Shown here in pieces: positions 36,095 to 47,664 of a stretch of DNA of 64,000 bases (the stretch's first letter is position 1; each line of letters starts with the position of its first letter). Under the pieces are notes generated by a model. That model had not been told where the DNA came from, did not search any database, and was given only the letters and a program-made list of their open reading frames with translations. The DNA comes from Chloroflexota bacterium (GTDB lineage: Bacteria > Chloroflexota > Anaerolineae > Aggregatilineales > Phototrophicaceae). Location: NCBI GenBank assembly GCA_026707225.1, contig JAPOXG010000025.1, positions 109,914 to 173,913 on the forward strand, in the 5' to 3' direction. Made by a program: the position numbers and the translations under genes.

Positions 36095-37018
36095 ATGTCA
36101 CTTCCATCCTTTTATGATAGCAGCCGCGTCGCCGCTTGCTTCGCGCCAGACATTCAGGCGGCGGTTGATGCCGGGCTGGCCCTGAACCTGCCGGCGGCCA
36201 GCAAGGACGACCCGCGCGTTGCGCTGGTGCTGGTCGATATGCAGGTCGACTTCATTCATCGCGATGGCGCGCTCTCTGTGCCCGGCGCGGTGGAAGACTG
36301 CCGCCGCGTGGTCGAGTGGATTTATCGACATGTCGAACGAATCAGCAAGATCTTTCTCTCCTTGGACAGCCACTATCCCTTGCAGATCTTCTTTTCGACC
36401 TGGTGGCGCGATGCCGCCGGTGGTCATCCGCCGCCGAACACTGTCATCAGCGCGGACGAGGTGGCGGCGGGCAGGTGGCAGCCGCTCTATGAGACAGAAT
36501 GGTCCAAGCGCTACGTCAGGCTGCTGGAAACGCGGCACAGGAAGCAGCTGATGATTTGGCCCTTCCATACGATGGTGGGTACGGTTGGTCATAATTTGTC
36601 GCCTTCTTTGTATGAGGCGGTTTGCTACCACTCGGCGGCGCGACAAAACCAGCCGCTGAAGCTGAGCAAAGGCTCCATCCCGCAGACCGAACACTACTCC
36701 ATTTTGGAGCCCGAAGTCAAAGTCGCCGATCACCCGCAGGGCGGCTTGAATCGCGCCCTCTTGCGGGAACTGGACGAATACGATCTGGTCTATCTCGCGG
36801 GCCAAGCCAAGAGCCACTGCGTCCTGGAAACGGTAAACTCCATCATGCGCGCGCTGGCGCCTCGTCCCGAGCGCGTTCAAGGGCTGCGCCTCCTGGAAGA
36901 CGGCATGTCCTCAGTTGTGGTGCCCGGCATCGATTTCGACGCGATGGCGGATGCCGTCTTCCAGCGGCATCGCGAAAACGGCTTGGCATTCACCAGGACC
37001 TCCCAGGCGATAGGATAA
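36095..37018 (+). CDS. Cysteine hydrolase family protein (nicotinamidase-like)
   Basis: A 307-residue isochorismatase-fold hydrolase. The catalytic triad candidates are Asp48 (LVLVDMQVDF), a lysine in the middle part, and Cys242 (GQAKSHCVLETV). Asp91 and His93 in SLDSHYP match the nicotinamidase metal site. It probably converts nicotinamide to nicotinate, which would feed the nicotinate phosphoribosyltransferase encoded about 1 kb away. The protein is longer than PncA (about 210 residues), with an insertion around residues 100-200, so another amide substrate is possible. mtnA follows 5 bp after its stop. Confidence 0.75.
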   Translation: MSLPSFYDSSRVAACFAPDIQAAVDAGLALNLPAASKDDPRVALVLVDMQVDFIHRDGALSVPGAVEDCRRVVEWIYRHVERISKIFLSLDSHYPLQIFFSTWWRDAAGGHPPPNTVISADEVAAGRWQPLYETEWSKRYVRLLETRHRKQLMIWPFHTMVGTVGHNLSPSLYEAVCYHSAARQNQPLKLSKGSIPQTEHYSILEPEVKVADHPQGGLNRALLRELDEYDLVYLAGQAKSHCVLETVNSIMRALAPRPERVQGLRLLEDGMSSVVVPGIDFDAMADAVFQRHRENGLAFTRTSQAIG

Positions 37019-37023
37019 ATCCG

Positions 37024-38067
37024 ATGCGCACAGTTGAATGGTGTGATGGCGCCCTCAAGATGATCGACCAGCGCGCCCTGCCCTGGAAGCTGGAATTCGT
37101 CCGACTGGAAAGCGTCGAAGCCGTCGCTGAAAGCATACGCGACATGACCGTGCGTGGCGCGCCGGCGATTGGCGCGGCGGCCGCTTTTGGATTGGCGCTG
37201 GCGGCGCGAAAAAGCGAAACAGATACCATCGACGCGCTCATCTCTGACCTGCGGAAATCCGGCGACCTGTTGAAAGCCGCGCGACCGACGGCGGTCAATC
37301 TGGCTTGGGCGGTGGAGAAACTGCTGGATATCGCGACCAGCGGCGAATTCAGTCATCCGGATGACTTGCGCCAAATCCTGCTGGCGGCGGCGCAGCAGAT
37401 CGCCGACGATGATGTCGCCATCAACAGCCGGATGGGCGCGCATGGCGCCGCGCTGGTCAACGACGGCGCGACTGTCCTGCATCATTGCAATACCGGCGCG
37501 CTCGCCACCGTGGATTACGGCACGGCTCTAGGCGTTATCCGCGCCGCCTTTGAGGCTGGGAAGCATTTTCACGTCTTGCTGGATGAGACGCGCCCCCGCC
37601 TGCAAGGCTCGCGGCTCAGCGCCTGGGAGCTGGAACGGCTGGGCGTCAGCTACGACATTATCCCCGATACCGCCGCCGGCTATTACATGGGCGAGGGCGA
37701 GGTCGATATCATCCTCGTCGGCGCCGACCGCATCGCGGCCAATGGTGACTTCGCCAACAAAATCGGCACCTACCAGCTGGCGATCATGGCGCAGGCTCAC
37801 GGCATCCCCTTTTACACGGTGGCGCCAACCTCAACCATTGATCTCAGCCTCAGCGCCGGCAAACAGATTCCGATCGAGCAGCGCGATCCGGCAGAAGTGA
37901 CCACGCCCTATGGCAATAAAATTGTGCCGGCTCGCTTCAAGGCGCGTAACCCGGCATTCGATGTCACGCCCCATCGCTACCTCAGCGGCATCGTAACCGA
38001 AAACGGCATCGCGCGGCCACCATTCGCGGAGAGCCTTCAGCGGGCTGTCGCCGGCGACGTGCTGTAG
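37024..38067 (+). CDS. mtnA: S-methyl-5-thioribose-1-phosphate isomerase
   Basis: A 347-residue enzyme of methionine salvage converting methylthioribose 1-phosphate to methylthioribulose 1-phosphate. MTVRGAPAIGAAAAFG lies near residue 41, the catalytic Cys155 in HHCNTGALAT, and the catalytic Asp in ILVGADRIAANGDFANKIG. The start is the ATG at 37024 with AGGAT upstream, five bases after the previous stop, so it is probably cotranscribed with the nicotinamidase-like gene. The longer frame upstream overlaps that gene and is a shadow. Confidence 0.95.
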   Translation: MRTVEWCDGALKMIDQRALPWKLEFVRLESVEAVAESIRDMTVRGAPAIGAAAAFGLALAARKSETDTIDALISDLRKSGDLLKAARPTAVNLAWAVEKLLDIATSGEFSHPDDLRQILLAAAQQIADDDVAINSRMGAHGAALVNDGATVLHHCNTGALATVDYGTALGVIRAAFEAGKHFHVLLDETRPRLQGSRLSAWELERLGVSYDIIPDTAAGYYMGEGEVDIILVGADRIAANGDFANKIGTYQLAIMAQAHGIPFYTVAPTSTIDLSLSAGKQIPIEQRDPAEVTTPYGNKIVPARFKARNPAFDVTPHRYLSGIVTENGIARPPFAESLQRAVAGDVL

Positions 38068-38102
38068 CGCTGCTGTCGACTGGATTGCTGGCCGCAGCTA
38101 GA

Positions 38103-39458
38103 TCAGAAAATCTCGCTGAGATCAACCCGTTCCAAATCGGGGTTGTCGCCGGCCTGCCGACCCGCCTTCGGCATATCGACCCATTCGCCAGCGACTTTCA
38201 CCCGAACGACGTCCATCGTAAAATCCACATTGCTGCGCCGATCATTGCTCAGTAAGGCCGAGCCGATGCCATAACTATCGACCGGCGCGCCTTCACGCTC
38301 GAAGCGCGCCACGCGCTCCATATTAAATCCGCCGGAAACGACGATCTGTGTGCCGCGGCAGAATTCGCGCGCGACCGACTCCAATGCGCGCGGGACATCC
38401 CAACTTTCCCAGGCATTGTTCAGCGCCTCCCGCACCGTGAAGACCAACTGTGGACTGACACCTGTCTCCGCTTCCGCGGGCAGGGAGCGGTCGCGCAAGT
38501 TCGCGCTCGTATCCAGCCTGACGCCGTTCAGCCGCCAGCGCGCCAAACCAGCGCCATCGGACGCTTGATAGGCGGCGGCGTAATGGGGCCAAAAGGCGGT
38601 CAGCGCCGCCCGGCTGTCGGCGACTGCATCATTATTGAAGTCAGCCAGCAAAATACGCGGCCTGTCCAGCGAAATCTGGCACGCGAACTGTACCATCGTC
38701 TCTACGCTATCCGCAAGAAAACAGGCGATCATCGCATGTGGTATCGTGCCTGCGCCGGCGCCACGCCAAAGCGACGCCTGGGCATCCGTGCTCGCCAGAG
38801 GCTTCAGCGCAATACCGGTATCGCGATGAAAGCGCCGCAGCGCCAGCCAATAGGCATAGCCGTCAATCGCTTGCGCTTCGGGCAGGTCAAAACGCGCCGG
38901 GAAAAACAGCACCGTTTTGCCGGCCGCCGCCTGCAAGACCTCATAGACATTGGTCGCGATCCTGCTGGCGCGTGACAGTACGCCCAGGATAGTCGTCTCC
39001 AGCACGGCAAAATCGCGATATGATCCGCGGATTTCAATGACGGTCGATACCTGCCGCGGGTCGCCAGCGTAATAGGTCAGCGCGCCATCTTGCACGGCGT
39101 CGATTTCCAGGTCGCGCCAAGTCTCCACCCAGTTCTGATCTTCATCATAGAAACCGGTCGCGCAGCGCAACTGAGCCAGCGCATGATCCACTCCGGCGAT
39201 CACAGCAAATGGCGACCGGCGATTGAAAATCTGCGCTTCCACCTCAATTTCGCCCACTTTCAGCTTGTCCGCCCCGGTGATGCCGCGCGGGTTCGTTCCG
39301 CGGTAACGGTAGCCTTCGGAGGCCAGCGCCGTGAGCATCTGTCGACTGTTGGCGAAGTAGCGGTCGGCGTAATAGCCGCGGCGCAACGCCCCCACCGGCA
39401 GGTCAAGATCCTGCGCTTTCAGGCGCTTGCCATCAAATATAGACACGTCTCGCGCCAC
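38103..39458 (-). CDS. Nicotinate phosphoribosyltransferase
   Basis: A 451-residue type II phosphoribosyltransferase that makes nicotinate mononucleotide from nicotinate and PRPP in the Preiss-Handler route of NAD salvage. Supporting segments are LRRGYYADRYFANSRQML near the N-terminus, the central barrel with GAGTIPHAMIACF, and the phosphate-binding VSGGFNMERVARF and DSYGIGSALL. It starts with GTG; a second GTG four codons later is possible. TATACT on the minus strand (about 39500) may be the -10 box. It is convergent with mtnA. Confidence 0.88.
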   Translation of the reverse strand: MARDVSIFDGKRLKAQDLDLPVGALRRGYYADRYFANSRQMLTALASEGYRYRGTNPRGITGADKLKVGEIEVEAQIFNRRSPFAVIAGVDHALAQLRCATGFYDEDQNWVETWRDLEIDAVQDGALTYYAGDPRQVSTVIEIRGSYRDFAVLETTILGVLSRASRIATNVYEVLQAAAGKTVLFFPARFDLPEAQAIDGYAYWLALRRFHRDTGIALKPLASTDAQASLWRGAGAGTIPHAMIACFLADSVETMVQFACQISLDRPRILLADFNNDAVADSRAALTAFWPHYAAAYQASDGAGLARWRLNGVRLDTSANLRDRSLPAEAETGVSPQLVFTVREALNNAWESWDVPRALESVAREFCRGTQIVVSGGFNMERVARFEREGAPVDSYGIGSALLSNDRRSNVDFTMDVVRVKVAGEWVDMPKAGRQAGDNPDLERVDLSEIF

Positions 39459-39646
39459 CTACCCCGCGGAATGCGGGCATTTCAAGTGTCAAATCACCGA
39501 AAGTATATCACCAGCAGGGCAGCTCTTCACCCAAGCGCAAAACATCGCCGAGCCAGCTGCTGAAGCATGGAATCTTCCGTACCCCGCTAGAGTCAACTGC
39601 GCTATACTGCGCCTTTGTGCGATTGATCTTAAAGCGGACCGCAACG

Positions 39647-40612
39647 ATGGAAATACTGGTAACCGGCTCTATCGCCTACGATTATTTGATGCGCTTCCCC
39701 GGCAGCTTTCAGCAGCACTTCATTCCCGATGAGCTGCATAACATGAGCCTCAGTTTCCTGGTGGACGACATGACCAAACACTGGGGTGGCGTCGCCGCCA
39801 ATATCGCCTTCACCTTGGCGAAATTCGGCCTGCGTCCCAAGTTAATGGGCACGGTCGGCCGCGATTTCGGCGATTATCGGCGCTGGCTGGCGGGCAGTGG
39901 CGTCGATTGCAGCACTGTGATCCAGATTGATGAAGTATTCACCGCTTCATTCTTTGCCAACACAGATGACGACAACAATCAACTGGCCTTCTTTTATGGC
40001 GGCGCGATGAACTTGGCGCGCAATTATCGCATCGCTGATGTCCTCAGCCGAAATCCCGATCTTGTGGTCATTTCGCCCAATGATCCGGTGGCCATGGTCA
40101 AGATCTGCGACGAATGCCGGGGGAGCGGCGTCCGTTTCATCTATGACCCGGGACAGCAGGTCGCGCGCTTGAATGGCGACGAGCTTAGGCGCGGCATCAA
40201 CGGCGCCTTCATGGTCGTGGTCAATATCTATGAAGCGAGCGTCATCTATGAGAAGACCGGCCTTTCGCTCGCGGATCTGCGCGATCTAGCTGAGATCGTC
40301 GTCATCACCGAGAGTGAAAAGGGATCCAGGATTTATCAGGCCGACGAGATCATTGAAGTCGAGGCTTTCCCGCCGACGCAAATTGCCGACCCCACGGGCG
40401 CCGGCGACGCCTATCGCGCCGGCTTCATTCTCGGGTTAAGCAAGAACCTGCCCAGTAAACTCTGCGCCCAGATCGGCGCCTTGAGCGCCACCTACGCCCT
40501 GGAAGTAGTGGGTACGCAGAATCACGAATTCACCTTGGTGGAATTCGTCCAGCGCTTCCGCTGTCTCGTCGATGACGATGGACAACTGGACTGTCTGCTC
40601 GGCGCGAACTGA
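39647..40612 (+). CDS. PfkB-family kinase, probable adenosine kinase
   Basis: A 321-residue ribokinase-fold kinase. The N-terminal motif is VTGSIAYDYLMRFPG, followed by HWGGVAANIAF; the catalytic-base and anion-hole motif DPTGAGDAYRAGF is at the C-terminal side. It is immediately upstream of ahcY, whose reaction releases adenosine, and its sequence type matches bacterial AdoK-like proteins, so adenosine is the best-guess substrate. A sugar kinase role is not excluded. The start is the ATG at 39647; a TATACT at 39603-39608 lies upstream. Confidence 0.82.
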   Translation: MEILVTGSIAYDYLMRFPGSFQQHFIPDELHNMSLSFLVDDMTKHWGGVAANIAFTLAKFGLRPKLMGTVGRDFGDYRRWLAGSGVDCSTVIQIDEVFTASFFANTDDDNNQLAFFYGGAMNLARNYRIADVLSRNPDLVVISPNDPVAMVKICDECRGSGVRFIYDPGQQVARLNGDELRRGINGAFMVVVNIYEASVIYEKTGLSLADLRDLAEIVVITESEKGSRIYQADEIIEVEAFPPTQIADPTGAGDAYRAGFILGLSKNLPSKLCAQIGALSATYALEVVGTQNHEFTLVEFVQRFRCLVDDDGQLDCLLGAN

Positions 40613-40662
40613 TCCAGCTGCATACGCGCTTGCCAAACGACAAACCACAAGCCTTGTGCTAA

Positions 40663-41979
<1,317 letters not shown>

Positions 41980-42078
41980 TCGAAACGCCGAAGCCAGGCG
42001 CGCTACGATAACAACTCCGCCCCTCTTGCGCTGATGAAATAAAGATTAGGCGACTCTCGAGGATCGGGGTTAGAACCC

Positions 42079-44652
42079 ATGACAAACCGAAAAATCTTAG
42101 CGGCGCTGCTTGCAATCATTGTAAGCTCAGCCTTTTGGGCTGGGGGCATTTATGCCCAAGCCGACTTGCGCGCCCGAATCATCCACGTCGCCTCCAACCT
42201 GCCGGCGATAGACGTCTACCTTAACGGCGTATTGGCCGTCGGCGATTTGTCAGACGGCGAAGGCTCCGCCTATTTCAGCCTGCCCGCCGGCGCCGCCGAG
42301 TTAACGGCATATATTGCGGGCACGACAACCCAACTGAGCAAGCAATCCATGGCGCTGGAAGACGCGGCCTCCGCCATCGTTCTCTCGTCCAGCGAAAGCG
42401 CGGCGGCAAGCGTCATCGCCGATGACCTGAGTCCGCTTGCATTCGGCAAGACTCGCCTATTGATCGTCAATGCGCTTGACGACGGTTCCGAAATCGGTAT
42501 CGTCTCGCCCCACGATGAGCGGTTGAACGCCAGCAAACTTTCGTCGGGCGACACGCTGGGCGCATTCGCGATTCCTGCCGGTCCAATCGAGTTCAGCCTG
42601 CATTCATCGAGCGCGAGCGGAGAGGCGGCGCCTCATCAATTCAGCGCGACGCTGTCAGCTGGAACAAGCAACATCATGCTGATCCATGGTGATCCAGGTG
42701 ATCCTCAGCTGATGCTGGCGGCGGCGGCGGCCGATGCCGATGCTCACAGCGGTCTGGTCCGTTTCGTCCACGCCGTGCAAGGCGCCGCCCCCATCGATCT
42801 CAAGGTCAATGATCAGATGATTGTGCCGTCTCTGGCTTTCGCCAATCCGTCAGAGCACATTGCGCTGCCAAGAGGATCGCATAAACTCACCTTGAGCTTG
42901 GGCGGCGCCGTCATTTCATCCCTGATCCTGGACGTCAGCGCCGGACAAATGCAAACGGTAGCGATCATGGGTACCCCCGCCTCGCTCAACGTATTCACTT
43001 ATCCGGACTCGCTGCGAGACCTAAGGGCGACGTCAACGGTGGTTAATCTGATTAACGCCGTGCCGAACGGCTCTGTCAATCGTCTCAAGCTGGACAGCGG
43101 CGCCATTGTCGCGGCCGATGTCGTCTTTGGCGCGCATGGTGGAGCGGCGCAGATCGTGCCCGGGGCGCAAGCCATGTCGATGACACTTGAAATCGGTGAC
43201 GACCGCGGCACAGTCGAAGTACCTGCCATACATTTTTATCCCGGTTCCTATTACAGCCTTATCGCCCTGCCCGGCAGCGCCTTTAGCGCGCCCCGCCTGC
43301 TTATTGCCGAGACCAGCCTTATGCGCCGCTTAACTGCCACATTGCAGAACGTCAGCGTCGCTTCCGAAGAAGCGGCCGAACCAAGTGATGAGGACGCCGT
43401 GAACGACACGGATCAGGATGGCGCCTCGACGCCATTAGAGGAGGCGCCTGAGTCCCACACCGCCCAGGATACGGAAGCCGAATTAGCGCCGATATCGTCC
43501 GATGAATCCGAACCGAGCGCTGATGAGACGGCTGCCGAGTCCGAGGCGCCTGCTGATACCGGTCCAACACTCGTGAGCGGTCCCTACGCCATCGTCGACT
43601 TGGACCCGGGCGCGAGGTTGCAGCTGCGGCAATATCCTTCCAGCGACGCGATGTCCCTTGGCTTGCTGCCTGGCGGTACTGAACTCACCGTGCTGGGCCG
43701 CCGTGGCTTTACCGCTTTCTTTGCTGGTGATTCGCCCGACCTGCCGGTCGATCTCAGCGACTATGTTGCCGATCCGGCCGCGGCGCTTTATCCCGCGCAA
43801 GATCTGCGCCCAGCCGACACCTGGCTCTTTGTCATCCATCAGACGGAGGACGGTGGCGCGCTCGTAGGCTGGGTCAATGCCCTTTATCTGCAAGTCTTTG
43901 ATGATGTCGGTGAAACGCAGCGCTTGGCCAGCCTGCCCATGGTGCGGCAGAATCGCGCGGGCAGCAGCTTAAATACAGAAATGCGCCCGCCAAATCTCTC
44001 TGACCATGTGACCGCCCGCGTTTACCAAATCAATCCAAGCGCCCTCCTTAACCTGCGCATGGCCAACAATGCCGATAGCGAAGTATTGGCGCAGTTGCCC
44101 CTGAACGCCGAGTTGAGCCTCGTTGGGCTGGATGCTTCGGACGCTTGGGCCTATGTCGATTACGAAGCGGACGATGGAAAAATCTATCGAGGCTGGGTGA
44201 GCGCTGTTTATGTGCAACTGCTGCTGAACGGAGAACCGGTATCGGTAAGCACGCTGCGCGCCCTTGATGAAACCGTCGCTCCGCAGATCAGTGAACAAAT
44301 GCGCGGCAGCATACGCAGCGGCGAAGACAGCGGACCCACGCCCATTCCTCCGACTGACGACATGATGGAAGGCATCGTCGGGGAGGTTGCGCTCGATCCG
44401 GGCGCCATGCTCCATTTGCGGCGGCATCCAAGCATTGATGCCGAGTCGCTCGCCATGATTCCCGCCGGGTCGAAGGTCGCCATCAGCGGAATTACCGAGA
44501 ATTCAGAGTGGCTCAAAGCCAGCTATCGAGAGAAAGACGGCTGGATTTCCGGTCACTATGTGGCGCTGCTGCTTCGTGGTCGGCTGTACAATCGAAGCTA
44601 TGTCGAGAGCTTGCTGGCTTTGCATGACAATTGGGGTAATCTAACCGGCTAA
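42079..44652 (+). CDS. Exported DUF4397 and SH3-domain protein
   Basis: An 857-residue secreted protein with a cleavable signal (AALLAIIVSSAFWAGGIYAQA). Residues ~30-420 hold tandem DUF4397-like units, recognisable from ARIIHVASNLPAIDVYLNG and VRFVHAVQGAAPIDLKVND. A Glu/Ser/Ala-rich acidic linker follows (~430-495). Three bacterial SH3-like repeats come next (RLQLRQYPSSD, LLNLRMANNADSEV, MLHLRRHPSIDAES). SH3 domains of this type bind cell-wall peptides, so it is probably a wall- or surface-associated structural protein. There is no catalytic motif. Confidence 0.8.
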   Translation: MTNRKILAALLAIIVSSAFWAGGIYAQADLRARIIHVASNLPAIDVYLNGVLAVGDLSDGEGSAYFSLPAGAAELTAYIAGTTTQLSKQSMALEDAASAIVLSSSESAAASVIADDLSPLAFGKTRLLIVNALDDGSEIGIVSPHDERLNASKLSSGDTLGAFAIPAGPIEFSLHSSSASGEAAPHQFSATLSAGTSNIMLIHGDPGDPQLMLAAAAADADAHSGLVRFVHAVQGAAPIDLKVNDQMIVPSLAFANPSEHIALPRGSHKLTLSLGGAVISSLILDVSAGQMQTVAIMGTPASLNVFTYPDSLRDLRATSTVVNLINAVPNGSVNRLKLDSGAIVAADVVFGAHGGAAQIVPGAQAMSMTLEIGDDRGTVEVPAIHFYPGSYYSLIALPGSAFSAPRLLIAETSLMRRLTATLQNVSVASEEAAEPSDEDAVNDTDQDGASTPLEEAPESHTAQDTEAELAPISSDESEPSADETAAESEAPADTGPTLVSGPYAIVDLDPGARLQLRQYPSSDAMSLGLLPGGTELTVLGRRGFTAFFAGDSPDLPVDLSDYVADPAAALYPAQDLRPADTWLFVIHQTEDGGALVGWVNALYLQVFDDVGETQRLASLPMVRQNRAGSSLNTEMRPPNLSDHVTARVYQINPSALLNLRMANNADSEVLAQLPLNAELSLVGLDASDAWAYVDYEADDGKIYRGWVSAVYVQLLLNGEPVSVSTLRALDETVAPQISEQMRGSIRSGEDSGPTPIPPTDDMMEGIVGEVALDPGAMLHLRRHPSIDAESLAMIPAGSKVAISGITENSEWLKASYREKDGWISGHYVALLLRGRLYNRSYVESLLALHDNWGNLTG

Positions 44653-44845
44653 ATGTAGCGCAGCGCCATTCATCATGCCCGCCGCGCCGCCGCTTGCTTT
44701 GGTCTGGATGACGAACTTCTTTGCTTTATAATGTCGCAGGCATGATCCCACGACGCAGTTAGGCGGCCGGTATAATGGCGAACGCAGAATTTATCCCCAA
44801 TGCTGAAACCATCCCCATGCTGTCCGCCCCAACAGAGTACCGACC
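44653..44845 (+). promoter_or_regulatory. Intergenic region before the polysaccharide genes, with two -10-like boxes
   Basis: TATAAT occurs at 44727-44732 (in TTGCTTTATAAT) and again at 44771-44776 (in GGTATAATGG). Neither has a convincing -35 box. Either could drive the rmd-gmd-tatD group. Confidence 0.35.
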
Positions 44846-45799
44846 GTGCGCGTCCTAATAACTGGCGCCGGCGGCTTTGTCGGCCGCCATCTATCGGCTC
44901 ACCTCGGCCGTGTCCAAGCAAAAGCGCGCCTGATCGGGACGACGTTTTTCCCCAGCGAAACCGTCCACAAAGCCGTGAATGAACATCGCCGCATCGACTT
45001 GAAAGGGTACGAGCAAGTTCGCGATCTACTCGAAGACTGCCGTCCCGACGCCATCTTCCACCTGGCGGCGCAGGCTTTTGTGCCGCGCTCCTTCGATGAT
45101 CCCTGGGAGACGCTGGAAAATAATATCCGCGCCCAGCTCAATATCATTCGCGCCAGCCTGGAGCTCGATATTCAGCCGCGCATTCTGATCGTTAGTTCCG
45201 CCGAAATCTATGGAGCGGTCGCGCCTGATCAGCTGCCGCTGGACGAAGACGCGGCGATTCGACCGACCAATCCCTACAGCGTCAGCAAAGTCGCCCAGGA
45301 CATGCTGGCTTTGCAATATTACTTGAGCCATGACTTGCCAATCATGCGCGCGAGGCCCTTCAATCATATTGGACCCGGCCAGAACGAACGATTTGTCGCG
45401 CCGGCCTTCGCCAAGCAGATCGCGGCCATTGAGGAAGACGCGGGCGACGCGGTTATATATGTCGGCAACCTGGAGGCAAAGCGAGATTTCACCGATGTGC
45501 GCGATATCGTCCGCGCTTATCACATGATCGTGGAAAAAGGCAAGCCCGGCGAAGCCTATAATATCGCGTCAGGCTTGGCGCATAGCATTCGCCATCTTCT
45601 CGATACGCTGCTTCAACTATCCGATATTGAAATCGAGGTGCGCGTCGATCCCGAGAGACTGCGCCCGGTCGATGTGCCCGAGATTCGAGGAGATTCCAGC
45701 AAGCTCCGTCGTGATACCGGCTGGCAGCCCAAACTCAGCTTTGAAGACACGCTGCGCGACGTCCTGTCCGATTGCCGTGGACGCCTTAAGGAAAGCTGA
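44846..45799 (+). CDS. GDP-4-dehydro-6-deoxy-D-mannose reductase-like NAD(P)-dependent epimerase
   Basis: A 317-residue extended short-chain dehydrogenase. The cofactor motif is VLITGAGGFVGRHL; the catalytic Ser-Tyr-Lys set is in VSSAEIYG and NPYSVSKVAQDML. RARPFNHIGPGQ and RDFTDVRDIVRAY are typical of Rmd-type reductases. It is followed 12 bp later by gmd, so together they would convert GDP-mannose to GDP-D-rhamnose. The exact end product is inference. The start is GTG at 44846. Confidence 0.85.
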   Translation: MRVLITGAGGFVGRHLSAHLGRVQAKARLIGTTFFPSETVHKAVNEHRRIDLKGYEQVRDLLEDCRPDAIFHLAAQAFVPRSFDDPWETLENNIRAQLNIIRASLELDIQPRILIVSSAEIYGAVAPDQLPLDEDAAIRPTNPYSVSKVAQDMLALQYYLSHDLPIMRARPFNHIGPGQNERFVAPAFAKQIAAIEEDAGDAVIYVGNLEAKRDFTDVRDIVRAYHMIVEKGKPGEAYNIASGLAHSIRHLLDTLLQLSDIEIEVRVDPERLRPVDVPEIRGDSSKLRRDTGWQPKLSFEDTLRDVLSDCRGRLKES

Positions 45800-46791
<992 letters not shown>

Positions 46792-46792
<1 letters not shown>

Positions 46793-47610
46793 TGGAGTTG
46801 GTCGATAGCCACTGCCACCTCAATTTTCACCGCTACGACCATGATCGGGCGGAAGTATTGAGGCGGGCATACAAAGTCGGCGTCAAGCGCATCATCATCC
46901 CGGCGATCGACTTGGACAGCTGCCGGCAGGCGCTCGAGCTGTCAGCGACGGAATCAAGCATCAACGCGGCGGTCGGCATCCACCCCAACAGCAGCGGCGA
47001 CTTTGAAGCGTCCAATATCGACGAGTTGCGCCGGCTGGCAGGCAACGCCAAGGTCGTAGCGGTCGGCGAGATCGGTCTAGACTACCATTGGGACAAGAGC
47101 CCGAAGCCCCAACAGTGGCGCGCCTTCGAGGCACAGCTTGCGCTCGCCTCCCAACTGGAATTGCCAGTGATCATCCACAACCGCGATGGGCGCGCGGGCA
47201 CAGCCCCGTCAGCCAGCGAAGATGTGCTGTCGATTCTGGAAAGCTGGGCGCCCACTGTCCCGGCCGCGTTGCGAGGGCGGCTGGGCGTGCTGCATTCGTT
47301 TTCCGCCTCGGGCGAAATCGCCCAACGCGCGCTTGAACTCGGCTTCTACCTGGGCTTCACCGGACCAATCACTTTCAAGAAGGCGGATGCGCTGAGGGAC
47401 GTCGCCCGAAGCATCCCCATTGACCGGCTATTAATTGAGACCGATGGTCCCTTTCTCGCGCCACAGCAGCGGCGGGGGAAACGCAATGAACCGGCTTACG
47501 TCCTCTACATCAACGCCAAACTGGCTGAATTGCATGACGCTCCAGCTGAGGAAATGGCGCAGCAAACCACAAGCAATGCCGAGCGGCTATTTGCCCTGGC
47601 TCCAGCCTAG
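46792..47610 (+). CDS. TatD family metal-dependent hydrolase
   Basis: A 272-residue amidohydrolase-fold nuclease. Metal ligands lie in DSHCHLNF near the N-terminus, GEIGLDYHWD, VIIHNRDG, LHSFSASGE and LIETDGPFLAP, all in family order. It probably has 3'-5' DNase or D-aminoacyl-type activity. Its position in a sugar-nucleotide operon, coupled to gmd by a one-base overlap, looks accidental rather than functional. Confidence 0.92.
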
Positions 47611-47664
47611 TAGATTCCGCGGCCAAGCGCTCTCTGAATCGACCAAAGACTGTTAAACTGCGGG

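Noticed and set aside
36622..37023. Longer N-terminus for mtnA
   Set aside because: It overlaps the nicotinamidase-like gene out of frame and is Arg/Pro-rich; the ATG at 37024 fits the family length.
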